A stretch of 41,634 bases of DNA. It comes from Prorocentrum cordatum (taxonomy: Eukaryota > Sar > Dinophyceae > Prorocentrales > Prorocentraceae). Made by a program: the position numbers and the translations under genes. Positions 9,180 through 21,129 of this stretch are shown piece by piece. The notes beneath the pieces are model-generated. The model saw only the letters and a list, made by a program, of their open reading frames with translations, had not been told where the DNA came from and searched no databases. How positions within the stretch are numbered: the first letter of the stretch is position 1; each line of letters opens with the position of its first letter. Where the stretch lies: contig CAUYUJ010015281.1 of NCBI GenBank assembly GCA_963575745.1, positions 301,406-343,039 on the forward strand, written 5' to 3'.

Positions 9180-12100
9180 CTCGCATTAAGCACGCGGCAA
9201 GTGGTGAGCAGCCGAGAGAGGCAAACTTCCAGAGGCCAGAACGATATAAATGTTTGGGCCAACACGGCAATGGGGGCACGTCTGCGCGACGATCCTCAGC
9301 ACTTGTGGCACTCGCCACCTCTCAATCGCAAGGGGCCCCAAATGGCCAGGATATCGCGCGAACTCGCGCCTGCCTTCGCGCGCCCTCACACGGATCGCGC
9401 CCGCATGCCCTAAGTGCGCACGCAGACGCATGCGATAGCAGCGTTCGCATGCGCACTCTGCACAAATTCTGCATGCATCTCGCTCGCTGGAATTACCCCA
9501 CCTCCCCGAGAGACCCACCGAACCACGCGATAGCAAAGCTCGAACGCGAGCACGCACCTACTGCGGCGCCCCATTTGGGGGGCGCGCGGCCAACATGAAG
9601 AACTCTATCGGCGGCACGGGCTATCAATTTAGCATGCGCACAAGCCTATTCCAACCATCCCTCGCAACAGACGACTGCCACCGATACGAATGGCGGCGCA
9701 TGTTCGCCCGACGCGTTCCCATAAAAATGGCACGCGCATTTCATTGTACCAGGGTCGGGCCCCTCACCAAAATATTGCCTATTGTGCTGAGGCATGTGGA
9801 ATAAGCTTAAAGAGTAAGAGAAGAAACGACGGAGCAGGCGGGCGCGGTACCTATCGGGCCGAACGGAAACCAAGAAGCCACTACGACAGCGGCGAACGCA
9901 GCCCAAGGGACCTCACCCACCCAGCCCGCCCCAACGTCAATGCTTTGAGCTGTACCCTCCAGAACACCCATGGGTCTGGGCCATTGAAGGCACGTGGCGG
10001 GCACTTCGGCGCCCGACCACTGCCCTCCACTCCAAGGCGAGAGCAGCCCAGGGCTGCATGAACAGAGAACGCATCACCCTGTTGGCCATCACATTCGCAA
10101 TCTGCCCAATCCTCGTTCTCCACATCCGATGCCGCTCTCCCCTGCCCCATCCCCCTCCTCGCAATCGTCATCGGCATTCTCATCCTCGCCCCCCCCCCCC
10201 CCTCCCCCTCCATCCTATCCCCCCTCTCCCACGTTCCCCCCCCCCCCCCCCCCCCCCCGCCACCACCTGGACAGGCAGGCGGGCGAAGCCAAAGAGGCGG
10301 CGAGCGCAGCGATCCTCGGGAAAGACATGCACCCGATGGCCACCTCCGAGGACAGCAACTGCGACATCCAAACCTCCGCGGCGGAATAAGCCCGTGACTT
10401 CTTACTTGTTAAGAAGTCGCGGGCTTGTCCAAATGATGCGCATCAAGCTTGAATGTTTGAGGAGGAAGCTGGGTCTGGCGATAAAGGGGGAGAAGGAAAG
10501 AGAAGGAGAGAGGGGTGATAAGGTTAAGACAGACAAAGAACTGAACCCTCTGAGTTGGCACCGTCGGTGCCATGCCATCGAAAAACGCCGACTACACCAT
10601 CGGGCCACCGATTACGCCATCCGGAAACAAAGCGCGCTGCGTGGATGACGGAGGAAGGCGCACCACGATGGAAACATGCATACACATTGAGGTCGACGAT
10701 CACAGTCGGCTGGGAGTCACCCAGTCCTCCTCCTTCTCTTCCTCACCATCATCCTTCACACTCCTCCTCCTGCTCCTCTTGCTCTTCCCATCCTCCTTCT
10801 CCACCCTCGTCGCCCTGCTCCTCCACCATCCTCCTCCTCTTCTTCCTCCTGCCTCCTTCAGCCTCCTCGATCTCAACCCTCCTCCACCTTATTTTTCTTC
10901 CTCTTCCTACAGCCTCCTCCCGTCCTCAACCCTCCCCCCCCCTCCTCCTCCCCCCTGTCCTCATCCTGTCCTTCCTTCTGTGGTCTCCAGGAAGGAGGCT
11001 CCCGCTCGCAATGTGGAATCGTGCTGTTTGCGCTGCTGCTGACGGGTTGGCGGTCGTCAGCCCCCAAAGCACTGCCGCTGACTGCAACGCGCGGCTGCGA
11101 TGACGAAACTGATTATGCTGACGCGTCTACTTGCTGACTGCCCTCTTTGCTACTGGTGGACCTCCCACATGGAATGGCATGGCGCGTGCCCACATGGCAT
11201 GACATGGCATGACATGAGATGCGTGGGTGTGCGGTGCCCACATGCATGCGCATGGACATGCCGTGTCATAATGTAGTGGACTACAATATGTACATTACTT
11301 TAATATGTGAACATACTTCGCATGATGCTCCGCGTGGCAAGAACTACCTAACGAATGCGCGTGCTGTTTGGACATCGCAACGCACAGTAACACACGCGCG
11401 CATAACACAATGCACCGCGCTTGCTCCTCCTACCCCCCCCCCCCCCCCCCCCCCCCCCCGGGCACGCGCAACCGAACGCCGAAAGTACGTGATGGATGTA
11501 ACGCGCGATCTCTGATGAATACACAGAAACACACGCGTTCTGACTACAATTGAGCACGGGGTTCCGTTGCATGCGCTTACCCCGAAACAGCGGGAAAGTG
11601 AGCCACCGCGCCGCCACCCCTGCCAGAAGGAGGCGAGCGGCAGACGCAACGACTCGACCGCGAGGATTAGTAAACCTTGAAAACCTTAAGAAACCCTTCC
11701 GCGCTGCGATTGAACACCGCCGACGATAGCCCAAGAGAGTCCACGGCGCCGAAGAAGGAACCATCAAGTCAGGAACATATATATGATGAAAACACGGCAA
11801 TGCGAAAAAAACACTGGACACCAACGGCTTTCATTTTTTTTGCGCGTTGCATGCTCCTTACCACACAAGCACGACGGCCCCCAGAGGCCCCGCCATGCTT
11901 CGAGAGCCCGAACCCCAACACGATAGATTGACGACAGCGCGCGAGAAGAGTTCATTGGACGCGCGCCGCAGCGCGCCGCAAGACACTCCTAAAAAACCGC
12001 ACGCGCGTTTAGAAACCTACAGCCGCACGCCCCCCTCCCGCCCTGCACCCCCCCCCCTCCTTCTCGCCAGACGCTAACGCCAGAAGGCGTAGAAACAACG

Positions 12101-12580
12101 CAGCGACCTACGCGCTCCTCTCCAAGGCCACCACCTGTTCCTCCATCACCTAGGCGCTCGCGTTTGCTCGACAGGATAAGCAACGCAGCGCAATGCACTC
12201 GATTGCAGCAGGCTGAGCACTACGCGCGGGGGGGCCATCGAGGGCCACCCGCCGCCCGATGCCCCAGAATAACACCCAGCCTGCTTCGGCACTACGAGGC
12301 GCCCCTGAAATAGGACAGGCGACGGCGCCCCACCAGAAGGCATCAAGTAGATTCGGCGCAGCCCGAACAGCAATCCAAAGAACCCTGCACTCAGCCCTCA
12401 GAGCAAACCATTCTCCCGAAATTGCGACCTCATTTTGCCGACTCCCCTTACCTTTTTACCGAACAGCTTTTGCTGATAAGTTTCTAATGGTCTCAAAAGA
12501 AAGCATCTGATGACTCCACAGGGGGGTCTGGGCAGGTGCCGGGGAAAAGAACCGGGAACAGAGCCGGGCTCGTTTTAAAT
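9180..12580. other. Non-coding, simple-sequence-rich stretch
   Basis: I find no supportable gene. Contents include C runs at 10190-10203, 10231-10258 and 11431-11459 (about 29 C), a CTC/TCC pyrimidine tract at about 10720-10970, an 11-bp inverted pair at 10393-10421 (GACTTCTTACTTGTTAAGAAGTC), and ATGGCATGACATG-type short repeats at 11170-11225. All frames give low-complexity or Arg-rich peptides. Confidence 0.45.
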
Positions 12581-12587
12581 CAACAGT

Positions 12588-13012
12588 CACACACTTCGTG
12601 CTCTTCGACCTCCCAGAATTCCATTCCCGGGCCACATTTTGAATAACCGGAACCACCTGTAAGCCACTTCGTGCTCTTCGACTTCCCAGAACTCCATTCC
12701 CGGGCCACATTTTGGATGCCCGGAGCCAACTGTAAGCCACTTCGTGCTCTTCGACTTCCCAGAACTCCATTCCCGGGCCACATTTTGGATGCCCGGAGCC
12801 AACTGTAAGCCACTTCGTGCTCTTCGAGTTCCCAGAACTTCATTTCAGGGCAACATTTTGAATTCCCGGGGCCAACTGTAAGCCACTTCGTGGTCTTCGA
12901 GTTCCCAGAACTCCATTCCTGGGCATGATTTTGAATGCCCGGAGCCAACTGTAGGCCACTTCGTGTTCTTCGAGTTCCCAGAATTCCACTCCCGGGCCAC
13001 ATTTTGAATGCT
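12588..13012. repeat. 73-bp tandem minisatellite, about 5.8 copies
   Basis: The motif AGCCACTTCGTGCTCTTCG recurs starting at 12661, 12734, 12807, 12880 and 12953, exactly 73 bp apart, with a partial copy before. Copies differ by a few bases. Because 73 is not a multiple of three, the array is open in more than one frame on the minus strand, which produces spurious long repeats of protein. Confidence 0.92.
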
Positions 13013-13636
13013 GAGACAGGCTGAGGCTGAGGCTGAAGCAGGCTGAGGCTGAGGCAGGCTGAGGCTGAGGCCGAGGCTGAAGGCAGACTGAGGCTGAGGC
13101 TGAAGCAGGCTGAGGCTGAGGCTGAGGCTGAGGCTGAGGCTGAGGCTGAGGCTGAGCTGAGGCTGAGGCAGGCTGAGGCTGAGGCTGAGGCTGAGGCAGG
13201 CTGAGGCTGAGGCTGAGGCTGAGGCTGAGGCTGAGGCAGGCGAGGCTGAAGGCAGAGGCTGAGGCTGAGGCTGAAGGCTGAGGCTGAGGCTGAGGCTGAG
13301 GCTGAGGCTGAGGCTGAGGCAGGAGGCTGAGGCTGAGGCTGAGGCTGAGGCTGAGGCAGGCTGAGGCTGAGGCCGAGGTGAAGGCAGACTGAGGCTGAGG
13401 CTGAGGCTGAGGCTGAGGCTGAGGCTGAGGCTGAGGCTGAGGCTGAGGCTGAGGCTGAGGCAGGCTGATGCTGAGGCAGCTGAGGCTGAGGCAGGCTGAG
13501 GCTGAGGCTGAGGCAGGCTGAGGCTGAGGCTGAGGCTGAGGCTGAGGCTGAAGGCTGAGGCTTGAGGCTGAGGCTGAAGCAGGCTGAGGCTGAGGCTGAG
13601 GCAGGCTGAGGCTGAGGCTGAGGCAGGCTGAGGCTG
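13010..13636. repeat. GCTGAG hexanucleotide array
   Basis: This is about 620 bp of GAGGCT/GCTGAG units interrupted by GAGGCAGGCT variants, running straight on from the 73-bp array. The minus strand reads as Ser-Ala or Pro-Gln repeats, which I regard as a by-product. The right end decays into GCGACTGC-type repeats at 13636-13700. Confidence 0.92.
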
Positions 13637-13639
13637 TGA

Positions 13640-15640
13640 CTGCGACTGCCGTTGCCGCTGCGACTGTCATCGCAAATGCGACTACGACTGCGAGAATGCT
13701 TCCAGATATGCTCCTACACATCGCTGTTAGGTTGCTTTGCCGGGATAATTTTCATGTAAGCCAGAAGCTGCTAACCTTCGAGGCCTGATGCGGTCGTGGG
13801 CATAGCCGCGAAGGAAAGCACATATTTCCTGCATGTTGCCAAAGGAGTTGAGAGCGCACCGAACGCGTCGGGCGCAGCGCGCGCTCTACCCAACAAGCAC
13901 TTTCTCTCCAGACACACCGATGCCAATGTGCGACGGTTGAAGGGGAAGGCAGTGAATCACATTGCCCCACGCCCTGCGTTTTCGAATGCCCCAACGTCGC
14001 CAACAAGTATCGATGCCCTGGTGGTTGAATACTTTTCTGACCCTATCGAGAGACAAAGCAAAAACTGCGCGGGCGCAACATCCATGTTTCGGAGGGCGCC
14101 ATTGGCAACGCCGCCACGGCGTAGGGGCGCGCCGAAGGAAAAAAACGCCCCGCCACCTTATGATTTTGACCCCAACGCGCAGAGGGCGCCATCACCAACC
14201 GCTTCGGGCCCCCCTGCCCAGCGAGCTGCCTGCCCAACAAGCCCACGGACCTCCTCTCGGAAACGTCGCGACCAGCCCGCCAGTGCCACCGCGGCAAACG
14301 CCGCAATGGCATTCTCCTCGCCGATGGCAAGATGCGGCACCGCCGTGCCAACGAGAGCGCGTAGGGCCATCACGCGGCCGCCGTCGCGGCGACGCCCGCG
14401 CTCTAAACGGCCCGCCAGTGCCACCGCGGCAAACGCCGCAATGGCATTCTCCTCGCCGATGCAAGATGCGGCCCCGCCGTGCCGACGAGCGTTTGTAGGG
14501 CGATCACTCGCCCCCCCACCCTCGCGCGGCGCGTGGCGACCCGCTGCGGTTGCGTCATGCTCTGCGCGGCTGTGGCGGAGTAGCCCCGCCCGGCCCAGCG
14601 CGTGTTCCAGCCAGAAAGCGGTTTCCGTGCGCGTTTCTCCTACTGGGCCCCAACGTCCGCAAAGGCGGGCGGGTTCGGCGCGAACCCCCCCCCGCCCCCA
14701 TGGGGCGATTCTGACGCGAGCCTTTGACGTCGCAGTCGGCACGGCGCCGCCCGCCCGCTGGAGAATCGCGCGCCGCGGTCGCCACATTCTTGTCCTTCTT
14801 GGCACAGCTCAGGAACTGCGCGGCCCTGCCATCCGCGGCAAGCTTCGGCGCCCGACCCACGCAACCCACAGCGAAACGCACCTCGAGAAACTGCTTGGAA
14901 ACGAACACTTGCCGCGCGATTGCGCGCCCTGGCCGCGCGAGAGCGCAGAGCGGTGGCCGCTCATTCCAGAGCGCTGCTCCACGAGGGCGTTCTGGGGGGC
15001 TCGCACCTGTTGCCCCCCCGCCCAATCTCGAAGCACCAAGTGACCCCGTACAAATTGGCGAAGTCGTGCACGGCGCTGCCCGCGGCCGATTGCCATCGCG
15101 CGCCGTCGAAGATAAATGCCGTCTTGGCGCGCCGTGAACGGGCGCGCCCTGAAGGGCGGCCGCCGCCGCGAGCGCCAGTTCGGTGAGCTCCCGATCCTGG
15201 GCCGCCTTGTACAGGGCCGCCTTGCCAGGCGCAAGCGGGGTCTCGATGACGCGGCCCACCTTATCGGGAACGCCGGGCGCAATGGTCGCCTGAGCCCGCC
15301 GAAGCGCCCCACGCGCACATGAGATCGTCACGCGATCTCGGCGCGTCCGCGAAATGAACACGCCGCACGAGTTGCAGGAGACGCCCAACCGCCGCGCGCG
15401 GGAACGCAGCGAATCCACCCGTGCGCGCAGGCGCAAGTGCAATCTTCCAAGCACAGATGCCCGTGGTGCCTCAGCACGCGTTGCCCCGCGGATGAAGGCC
15501 GCAGACGCAGGGGGGCCGAACGCCTCGCCAATGTTCCTTACGACAGGGACGTCGGCCTCCACGTGCGCGGACGCACCTGGGGCGAACGCCGAATTCATGA
15601 ATCGGGCTGGCGTCTGATCACAGGCGACGCGCCCCTCGGC
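13640..15640. other. GC-rich stretch with possible decayed minus-strand coding
   Basis: No complete gene is seen. Two minus-strand pieces look faintly protein-like: one around 15.2-15.4 kb containing CNSCGVFISRTRRD and one around 14.8-14.9 kb containing QFLEVRFAVGCVGRAPKL. They are short, in different frames and embedded in Arg/Pro-rich shadow frames, so I do not call exons. Confidence 0.3.
14278..14500. repeat. Direct duplication, about 85 bp, offset 133 bp
   Basis: The sequence from 14278 (CCAGTGCCACCGCGGCAAAC) recurs from 14411 with the first 48 bases identical, followed by a one-base deletion and a diverging tail to about 14500. This is a local tandem duplication of a 133-bp unit. Confidence 0.85.
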
Positions 15641-15725
15641 GGCGAACAAGAAGAGGAGGGAAAGGAAGACGCGGGAAAGAAGAAAAACAACTGCGTGCAC
15701 GGTGGGTGGGGGGGAAGGGTGAGAA

Positions 15726-15777
<52 letters not shown>

Positions 15778-15833
15778 GGGGGGGGGGGGGGGGAAGGGGG
15801 GGGGGGGGGGAAGGGGGGGGGGTGAGGGGGGAA

Positions 15834-15891
<58 letters not shown>

Positions 15892-16560
15892 CGGGCGGGC
15901 GGGGGAGGGGGGGGGAGGGGGCGCGGGCGCAGGGGGGCGAGGAAGAGGAATGTGGGGAGGAGGGGGAGGGGGGGGGGGAGGGGGGGAGGGGGGAGGAGGA
16001 AGCACATGGCTGGAGGAAGCAGGACAAGCGAATATTCTCAGGAACTGAAGAAAAGGAAGAGGGAGAGGAGGACGGAGAAGAAGGGTGAAGGGAGGAAGAG
16101 GAGGAGGAGGGGGGGGGCAGCAGGAGGAGGAGGAGGAGGGGGAGGACGATGGGGAGGAGGAGGAGGGGAGGGAGGGGGGAGGAAGTGAGGAGGGGGAGGA
16201 GGAGGAGGAGGAGGACAAGGGGCAAGGGAGGGGGGGGGGGTAGGAGGAGGATGAAGGGGGCGGGGGGGGGGGGGGGGGGAAGGAGGGGGGGGGGGGGGGA
16301 GGAGGGGGGGGAGGAGGATGAGGAGGAGGAGCGGGGAGGGGACACATGGCCGAACGAAGGGGGAGAAGGAGGAAGAGGAAGAGGATGCGGAGGAGGAGTA
16401 GGAGGGAGGAGAAGAGGAGCGAGGGGGAGGAGGAAGGGAGGGAGAGGCGAGGACGAGGATGGGGAGGGATGGGAGGAAGAGGAGGAGGGGGATGAGGAGG
16501 AGGAGGAGGGGGAGGCAGCGAGGAGGAAAAGGGAGAGAGGCCGATGGAAGAACACACAAG
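15640..16560 (+). repeat. Kilobase homopurine tract with poly-G runs of about 48 and 58
   Basis: The plus strand is almost purely G and A for about 900 bp. Near-pure G blocks occur at about 15727-15776 and 15833-15890, with further G runs at about 16259-16310. The opposite strand is C/T-rich and reads as Pro/Ser. Such tracts can form G-quadruplex, i-motif or triplex DNA (known chemistry); activity here is inference. Exact run lengths may be unreliable in any assembly. Confidence 0.85.
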
Positions 16561-18930
16561 AAGGCAGGAACGACCGACGAAACAAAACAACGCAACAAGG
16601 TTTTCTGTGGGGGGGGGGGAACCTCGCCGCGCGCAAACGCCGCGCTCGCGCCCGACCAAACGGCCGACGCTGCTGCGCATGCTGCTATTGGCGCCACCCC
16701 CGCCCCGACAATTGCGACGTCTAACTGCGACGGTGGCGTTGCGGCGGTTACCACTACCACTGGCACCAACGCCACTACGACTACTACGTATAACACATGC
16801 AATAGGATTGCTACTAGCCGTGTTAGTACTGCCGCCACCTGATATTACGACTTGTTGCAAATCACGTTTCTGCCGCGACCTACAAGCGACGACTGCTGCG
16901 ACGACAGCGGCTACAACTAAGACTACGGCCGCGGCGAAGACGGCTGATACTTCCACCGCTGCTGCTGCAGAAACAACGGCAACGCTTACGCCTACACCTA
17001 GCAGCCGCGCTTCTTGTCGCAACGACGGCGACGACGCCAAGTACAACTCCTACAGAAGCAACTGCAACAACTACAGCGGCTACGACAGCCACGACAACAA
17101 CTACGTTACTACTGCACCACACCAACGCACATCACAACCACAACCACGCCATTAACCCCGTCGAAGGCCGCGTCCTTTCTGCTGCAGACGTCGCAGCCCA
17201 GCGCCCTGGCAAGCTCGCCGTACTCGGGCACGCCGGCTGGCAAACACAAGCTGGGCGGGTTCAGCTCGGCAGAGAAGTGCAAACTGCACGCTCCGCCCCA
17301 GCCAATCCGAAATGCCCGCGCGCCGCATGCCCAGGCCGCCTTTCCTTCACGGTGCCTCTATTTCACTGACGTGCCCGACGCGTCCGCGCACGCCGCCGCC
17401 CCTTGGGCGAGCAGGCCCGCCGCGGCCGCGACCGCGAAGTTCGCCCTCCGCCCCGCGAGCGCCGATGGCCCGAGCGAGCGACAGTCGGCCCCTGGCGCCC
17501 CCGCGCGACAAAACGTTGCCACGTTGTCGCGCCAATGTGTTCCGTCTGATTGCGGAGAGCGTCTGGGGTCGAAAACTTCTTCTGCAAAGGACACCAAGTA
17601 AATATGTTGGCGGCTGCCAGACTTACCCTTGTCTAAGGCATCGCCCTCGCCCGCGCTCTAGGCATCGGCGCCTCGCTTGTCATTGGCGCCGAGGCCGCCG
17701 TGTACCAGCAAATCCTGCTCCTTCCCCCCGACCGCGGCTGCAGTCCCTGCGCGTCCTTCCAAGGCAGGTTCGCGAACAAGGAATCGCCAGCATGGCTCTG
17801 GGCACGAACGCCGCGATGTCGGCGCGCTGCCTCGAGCGCGCGCCGCCGCTGAAGCCCTTCCGCGGGCGGAGTTCGCCACGGCGCGCGCGTCATGTTGTCA
17901 ACTAGTTTGGCACCCAGAGGCGCGAGGATCGCGCGGGGGAGCTTTCGGCCGCCATGGGCGCCTCTCGCTCGACGGCGCGGGAGCCGAGGCGGCGCGCGGC
18001 GCGCGGCTGACGCGCGCCTGAATGCGCGGGGATGATTGCGGCGGCCGCGCGGGAGCGGCCGTAAACGAGCCTCGTTGGGCCCTGCGTGGTTCCGATTGCC
18101 CCCCCTCCCCCCCATCTCCCCCCCCCCCCCAGGGCGCGCCAAGGTGGGGCGCCCCGCGGATGGTACCAGCGAGAGTGTACCCGTCGTCCGTCGTAGCTGG
18201 TCCACGAGGCGCCCCTGCTCCTGCGGCAGAAGCCCGAGGGGGCGCGTCACGCCCGCCCCTGTCGGGCCCGCCCATTCGAAGCCTGTGAGCATCCCTGGCT
18301 GGCCACCCGACCTGCCTCGTCGCGAGGCACCGACCTGCCTCGCTCGGCGAACACCCGACCTGCCGCCCCTCGCCGACCTCGATGAGCTCCACAGAAGGTA
18401 GGACCCCTGCCACCTCGCGAAATCGCTATGTCGCCGTACACGGGCGATGCAACCCGCCACAGCTGTGTTTCGACCGCCGCGGCGTCCCGACGTCTCCGCG
18501 CCGCCGCCGCTCTGTTCGGGGCAGCACGACACCCTGGCCCGACTCTCCGAACCCCGCCGTCCTCCACCCAGGGATCGTCCCTGCCCGATGTTGTTTTGGA
18601 AACTGCTCACCTCTGTCTTCGGGCGTCGTCGAGCACGCCCGAAATCTGCCCGATTTTTCTGCTGTGCTTTCGTGCAACGAAAAAATCGTCCACGCCCGAA
18701 AGTTTGCCCGAGTTCAACATGAAACTAAAAAACATCGCTTGCACGATGTGTGTCAGAAAAAATCCCCCATGGACGATTTTTTTTTCGTGCAAACGTAGTC
18801 CCTGGGCGATTTTTGATCAACAAACAACATGTCGTGGACGAGTTTTTTCGCGCGCGTTTTGTCGCTGCCCGAAATTTTCGGCCGCTACAGGCATAAGAAA
18901 AAACTCGAACAATCTCTAGTGTAGTTTTGA
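16560..18930. other. GC-rich, gene-poor stretch
   Basis: Trinucleotide-biased sequence (CTAC/GCGAC/ACTGC) fills about 16.7-17.15 kb. Then comes very GC-rich sequence with many CGCG and GGCGCGCC words. A minus-strand piece at about 17.36-17.46 kb reads AGRRANFAVAAAAGLLAQG and could be a decayed exon, but no splice sites or neighbours support it. Confidence 0.3.
18671..18790. repeat. Inverted repeat around AAAAAATCGTCC
   Basis: The arm at 18674-18691 (GCAACGAAAAAATCGTCC) pairs with 18771-18790 (GGACGAT, T-run, CGTGC), separated by about 80 bp. Within the loop a second perfect small hairpin occurs, ACATCG/CGATGT at 18732-18749. The word GCCCGA recurs about six times in 18580-18880. Confidence 0.6.
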
Positions 18931-19100
18931 AACTGCTCTAGGAACGTTCGCCGCCCCCCCCCCCCCGCGCCGAGATCGACGCGATCTTGTTCCAGGCGCC
19001 GCCCTGTTCCGAAGCGCCGCCGCGCGTCGCGGCAAACAGCCGGCAGCGGCAAAACTGAAAGGAGGAAACAAACAGCTGACGGCCGTGGACACTCAGGACG

Positions 19101-19612
19101 GAGGCGCGGGAAGGAGGAGCAACAGGAGGAGGGGGGGGCAGAGGAGGAGGAGGAGGAGGGAGGAGGAGGCAGAGGAGGAGAAGGAGGCAAATGAGGATGC
19201 ATAGGAGGAGGCAGCGGAGGAGTGGGCAAATGAGGAAGCCTGGGGGAGGGGGGGGGGGGATGCAGGGGAGAGGCAGAGGAGGAGGAGGAGGCAGAGGATG
19301 AGGCAGAGGAGGATAAGGAGGAGGAGGAAGAGGAGGATGATGAGGGAGGAGGAGGCAGAGGAAGAGGAGGAGGCAGATGAGGAGGCATAGGAGGAGGCAA
19401 ATGAGGAGGAAGCAGATGAGGCGGCAGGGGAGGGGGAGGCAGGGGAGAGGCAGGAGGAGGAGGAGGAGATAGAAGAGGAAGAGGAGGATGAGGAGGAGGA
19501 GGATGACGAACACACGATCGCACCCTGCAGAAAAAGCACACGCTGTACTCGCACACGCACTCAGCAGAACGAGGAGGAGGAGAATGCGGAGGAGGAAGAA
19601 GAGGAGGGGGCC
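19101..19612 (+). repeat. GGA/GCA purine-rich tract
   Basis: About 500 bp of GAGGAGGCA-type units lie on the plus strand, with the minus strand reading as Pro/Ser or Leu/Pro frames. This is low complexity, with no gene. Confidence 0.8.
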
Positions 19613-20389
19613 ACTCACACATTACACCGCCATGGCTGCACATACACTACACCATGGTAGTATACAAACACACACAGACAAACAACCATACGTACGTAAA
19701 CAACACATACAAATGCCGTGGCACTGGCAAATACACATGACACGCTTAGCTGGCATCGCCCACGTATGTCGCACATGTTATTACCATACACGCGACTCGA
19801 ATCACATAATATATTTTGCCGAACGACATAAGACACAATAGCCGATGTGTTACAATGGCGTGCTACGCAAAACACATTACACTTGAACGAATGATAACCG
19901 CACGCGCGCACGCCAACAAAGTGAACACCTGTGCGTGCTAAATTAAGATGATGCGCCACAACTGCCGCAATGGCTTGAACCATACCAACAACATACGCAT
20001 ACTACCTATTCGCACATGTACACGTATTGTGCGGCAGTGTTGTGTTTATGAAATATACAACTGTCGTATTGCTACTGCTGCTGTGGCATTACCGACACAC
20101 ACAATGTACAAACCCATGTGGCGCCACGATGCGTAAACCAGCATGCCATGTGCCATGACATGCATGACATATCTAGCATGAACGACATGTTACGCATGAC
20201 ATGTCGCCACGACGTGAGACACATGCCATGTGCACATGGTATTGGCTGTAATCGCTGACGTTCCCTTCCCGACGAATCAACATCCCCCGGACTCCTCTCA
20301 AGCCACTGTGGCAATGCAAAGGCGAACCTGGCACGCCATCAACTGCGCCGTTCGCAACAAACACACTGAACAAGAAACCTTTTATGCTT
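19613..20389. other. AT-richer spacer downstream of cluster C
   Basis: No gene is seen. The stretch is less GC-rich than its surroundings and is rich in ACACAC/ATACAC. A cluster of CATGACATG-type words sits at 20140-20240, similar in kind to the one at 11170-11225. Confidence 0.4.
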
Positions 20390-21020
20390 TCACCCCTCAA
20401 CCACTGGCAGCTCTGCGCCACGCTTGTCAAGCCCATCCTCTGCTTCCAACGGCCAGTCGCGAGGAGCATACGCATGCACATGCAACTGCCTCTGCATGCT
20501 ATGTTCTGCCGAACTCTGCGGAAGCTCGAGGCCTCTTAGAATCCACATCTTTAATCTCTGCCTGCGCTCGACCAGATTGCACTTCTTATCATCTGCAACC
20601 AATGTCTTCACACATTTTGTCTTAGTGAAACTGCCGTCAACAAAATCCCTGTGGTTGCAATTTGCCTGCCAACCAATGTGCAAACCGTCTCGGCGAACCT
20701 TCGTCAACGAGAAACGGCCAGCCCACCTGACTGCGCCGTCGCCACCGATCCCTCTCCGTGGGATGGGAACGACGACTGGCGGCAAAGGGGCGCCAAGAGG
20801 AGCGGGCGGCGGGGGGGCGGCAGGCGCTGGCGCTGGAGCTCCACCGCCAGCGGGAGCGCCTCCAGCGACAGGTTGGCCTCCAGAACCTGCAGCGCCGCCG
20901 TCGGCGGCTCCAGCGGCAGGTTCGCCTCCAGCTGCTCCGCCGCCGCTGGGGGCACCAGGCTGTCCTACTGGGAAGGGCGCAGGACCGAACTCCCCATCCA
21001 GAATGTTTCTTGGCCCCTCG
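20390..21020 (-). CDS. Cluster C, terminal exon: Pro/Ala/Gly linker and Cys/His module
   Basis: This open frame runs to a stop at 20390-20392. It first encodes a Pro/Ala/Gly linker (about 20760-20990). Then comes a compact module with WAGRFSLTKVRRDGLHIGW, followed by QANCNH and, about 12 residues later, TKCVKTL, giving a C-x-H...C arrangement. The end is basic and helical. I have the impression of a recurring C-terminal module in dinoflagellate predicted proteins with a similar W..A..H...C pattern, but this is memory and not a search result. The exon start is approximate: the candidate acceptor lies around 21018-21022 after a T8 run. It could bind zinc; no enzymatic role is visible. Confidence 0.55.
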
Positions 21021-21129
21021 ACCGAAGACCCGAGGGCCATAAAAAAAACCTGTTTAACTCTAAACCAATGGCAGAAATATGAGTATGACGCGCGGATGCC
21101 CGTAACAAACGTCCTGGACGCTGGACGTC

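Noticed and set aside
13010-13636. CRISPR-like array
   Set aside because: Units are 6 bp with no spacers; it is a simple satellite. The 73-bp array next to it also has no spacers.
12840-13721. A 293-codon minus-strand frame of Ser-Ala and Pro-Gln repeats
   Set aside because: It is translation of the GCTGAG hexamer array and part of the 73-bp array. There is no independent evidence of coding.
14555-16636. A 693-codon minus-strand frame
   Set aside because: Most of it is Pro/Ser read from the poly-C side of the homopurine tract, and the rest is Arg/Ala shadow of GC-rich DNA. There are no splice or start signals.
17633-18610. A 325-codon minus-strand frame
   Set aside because: It is Arg/Gly/Pro-rich, overlapping frames are equally open, and no motif, splice site or neighbour supports it.
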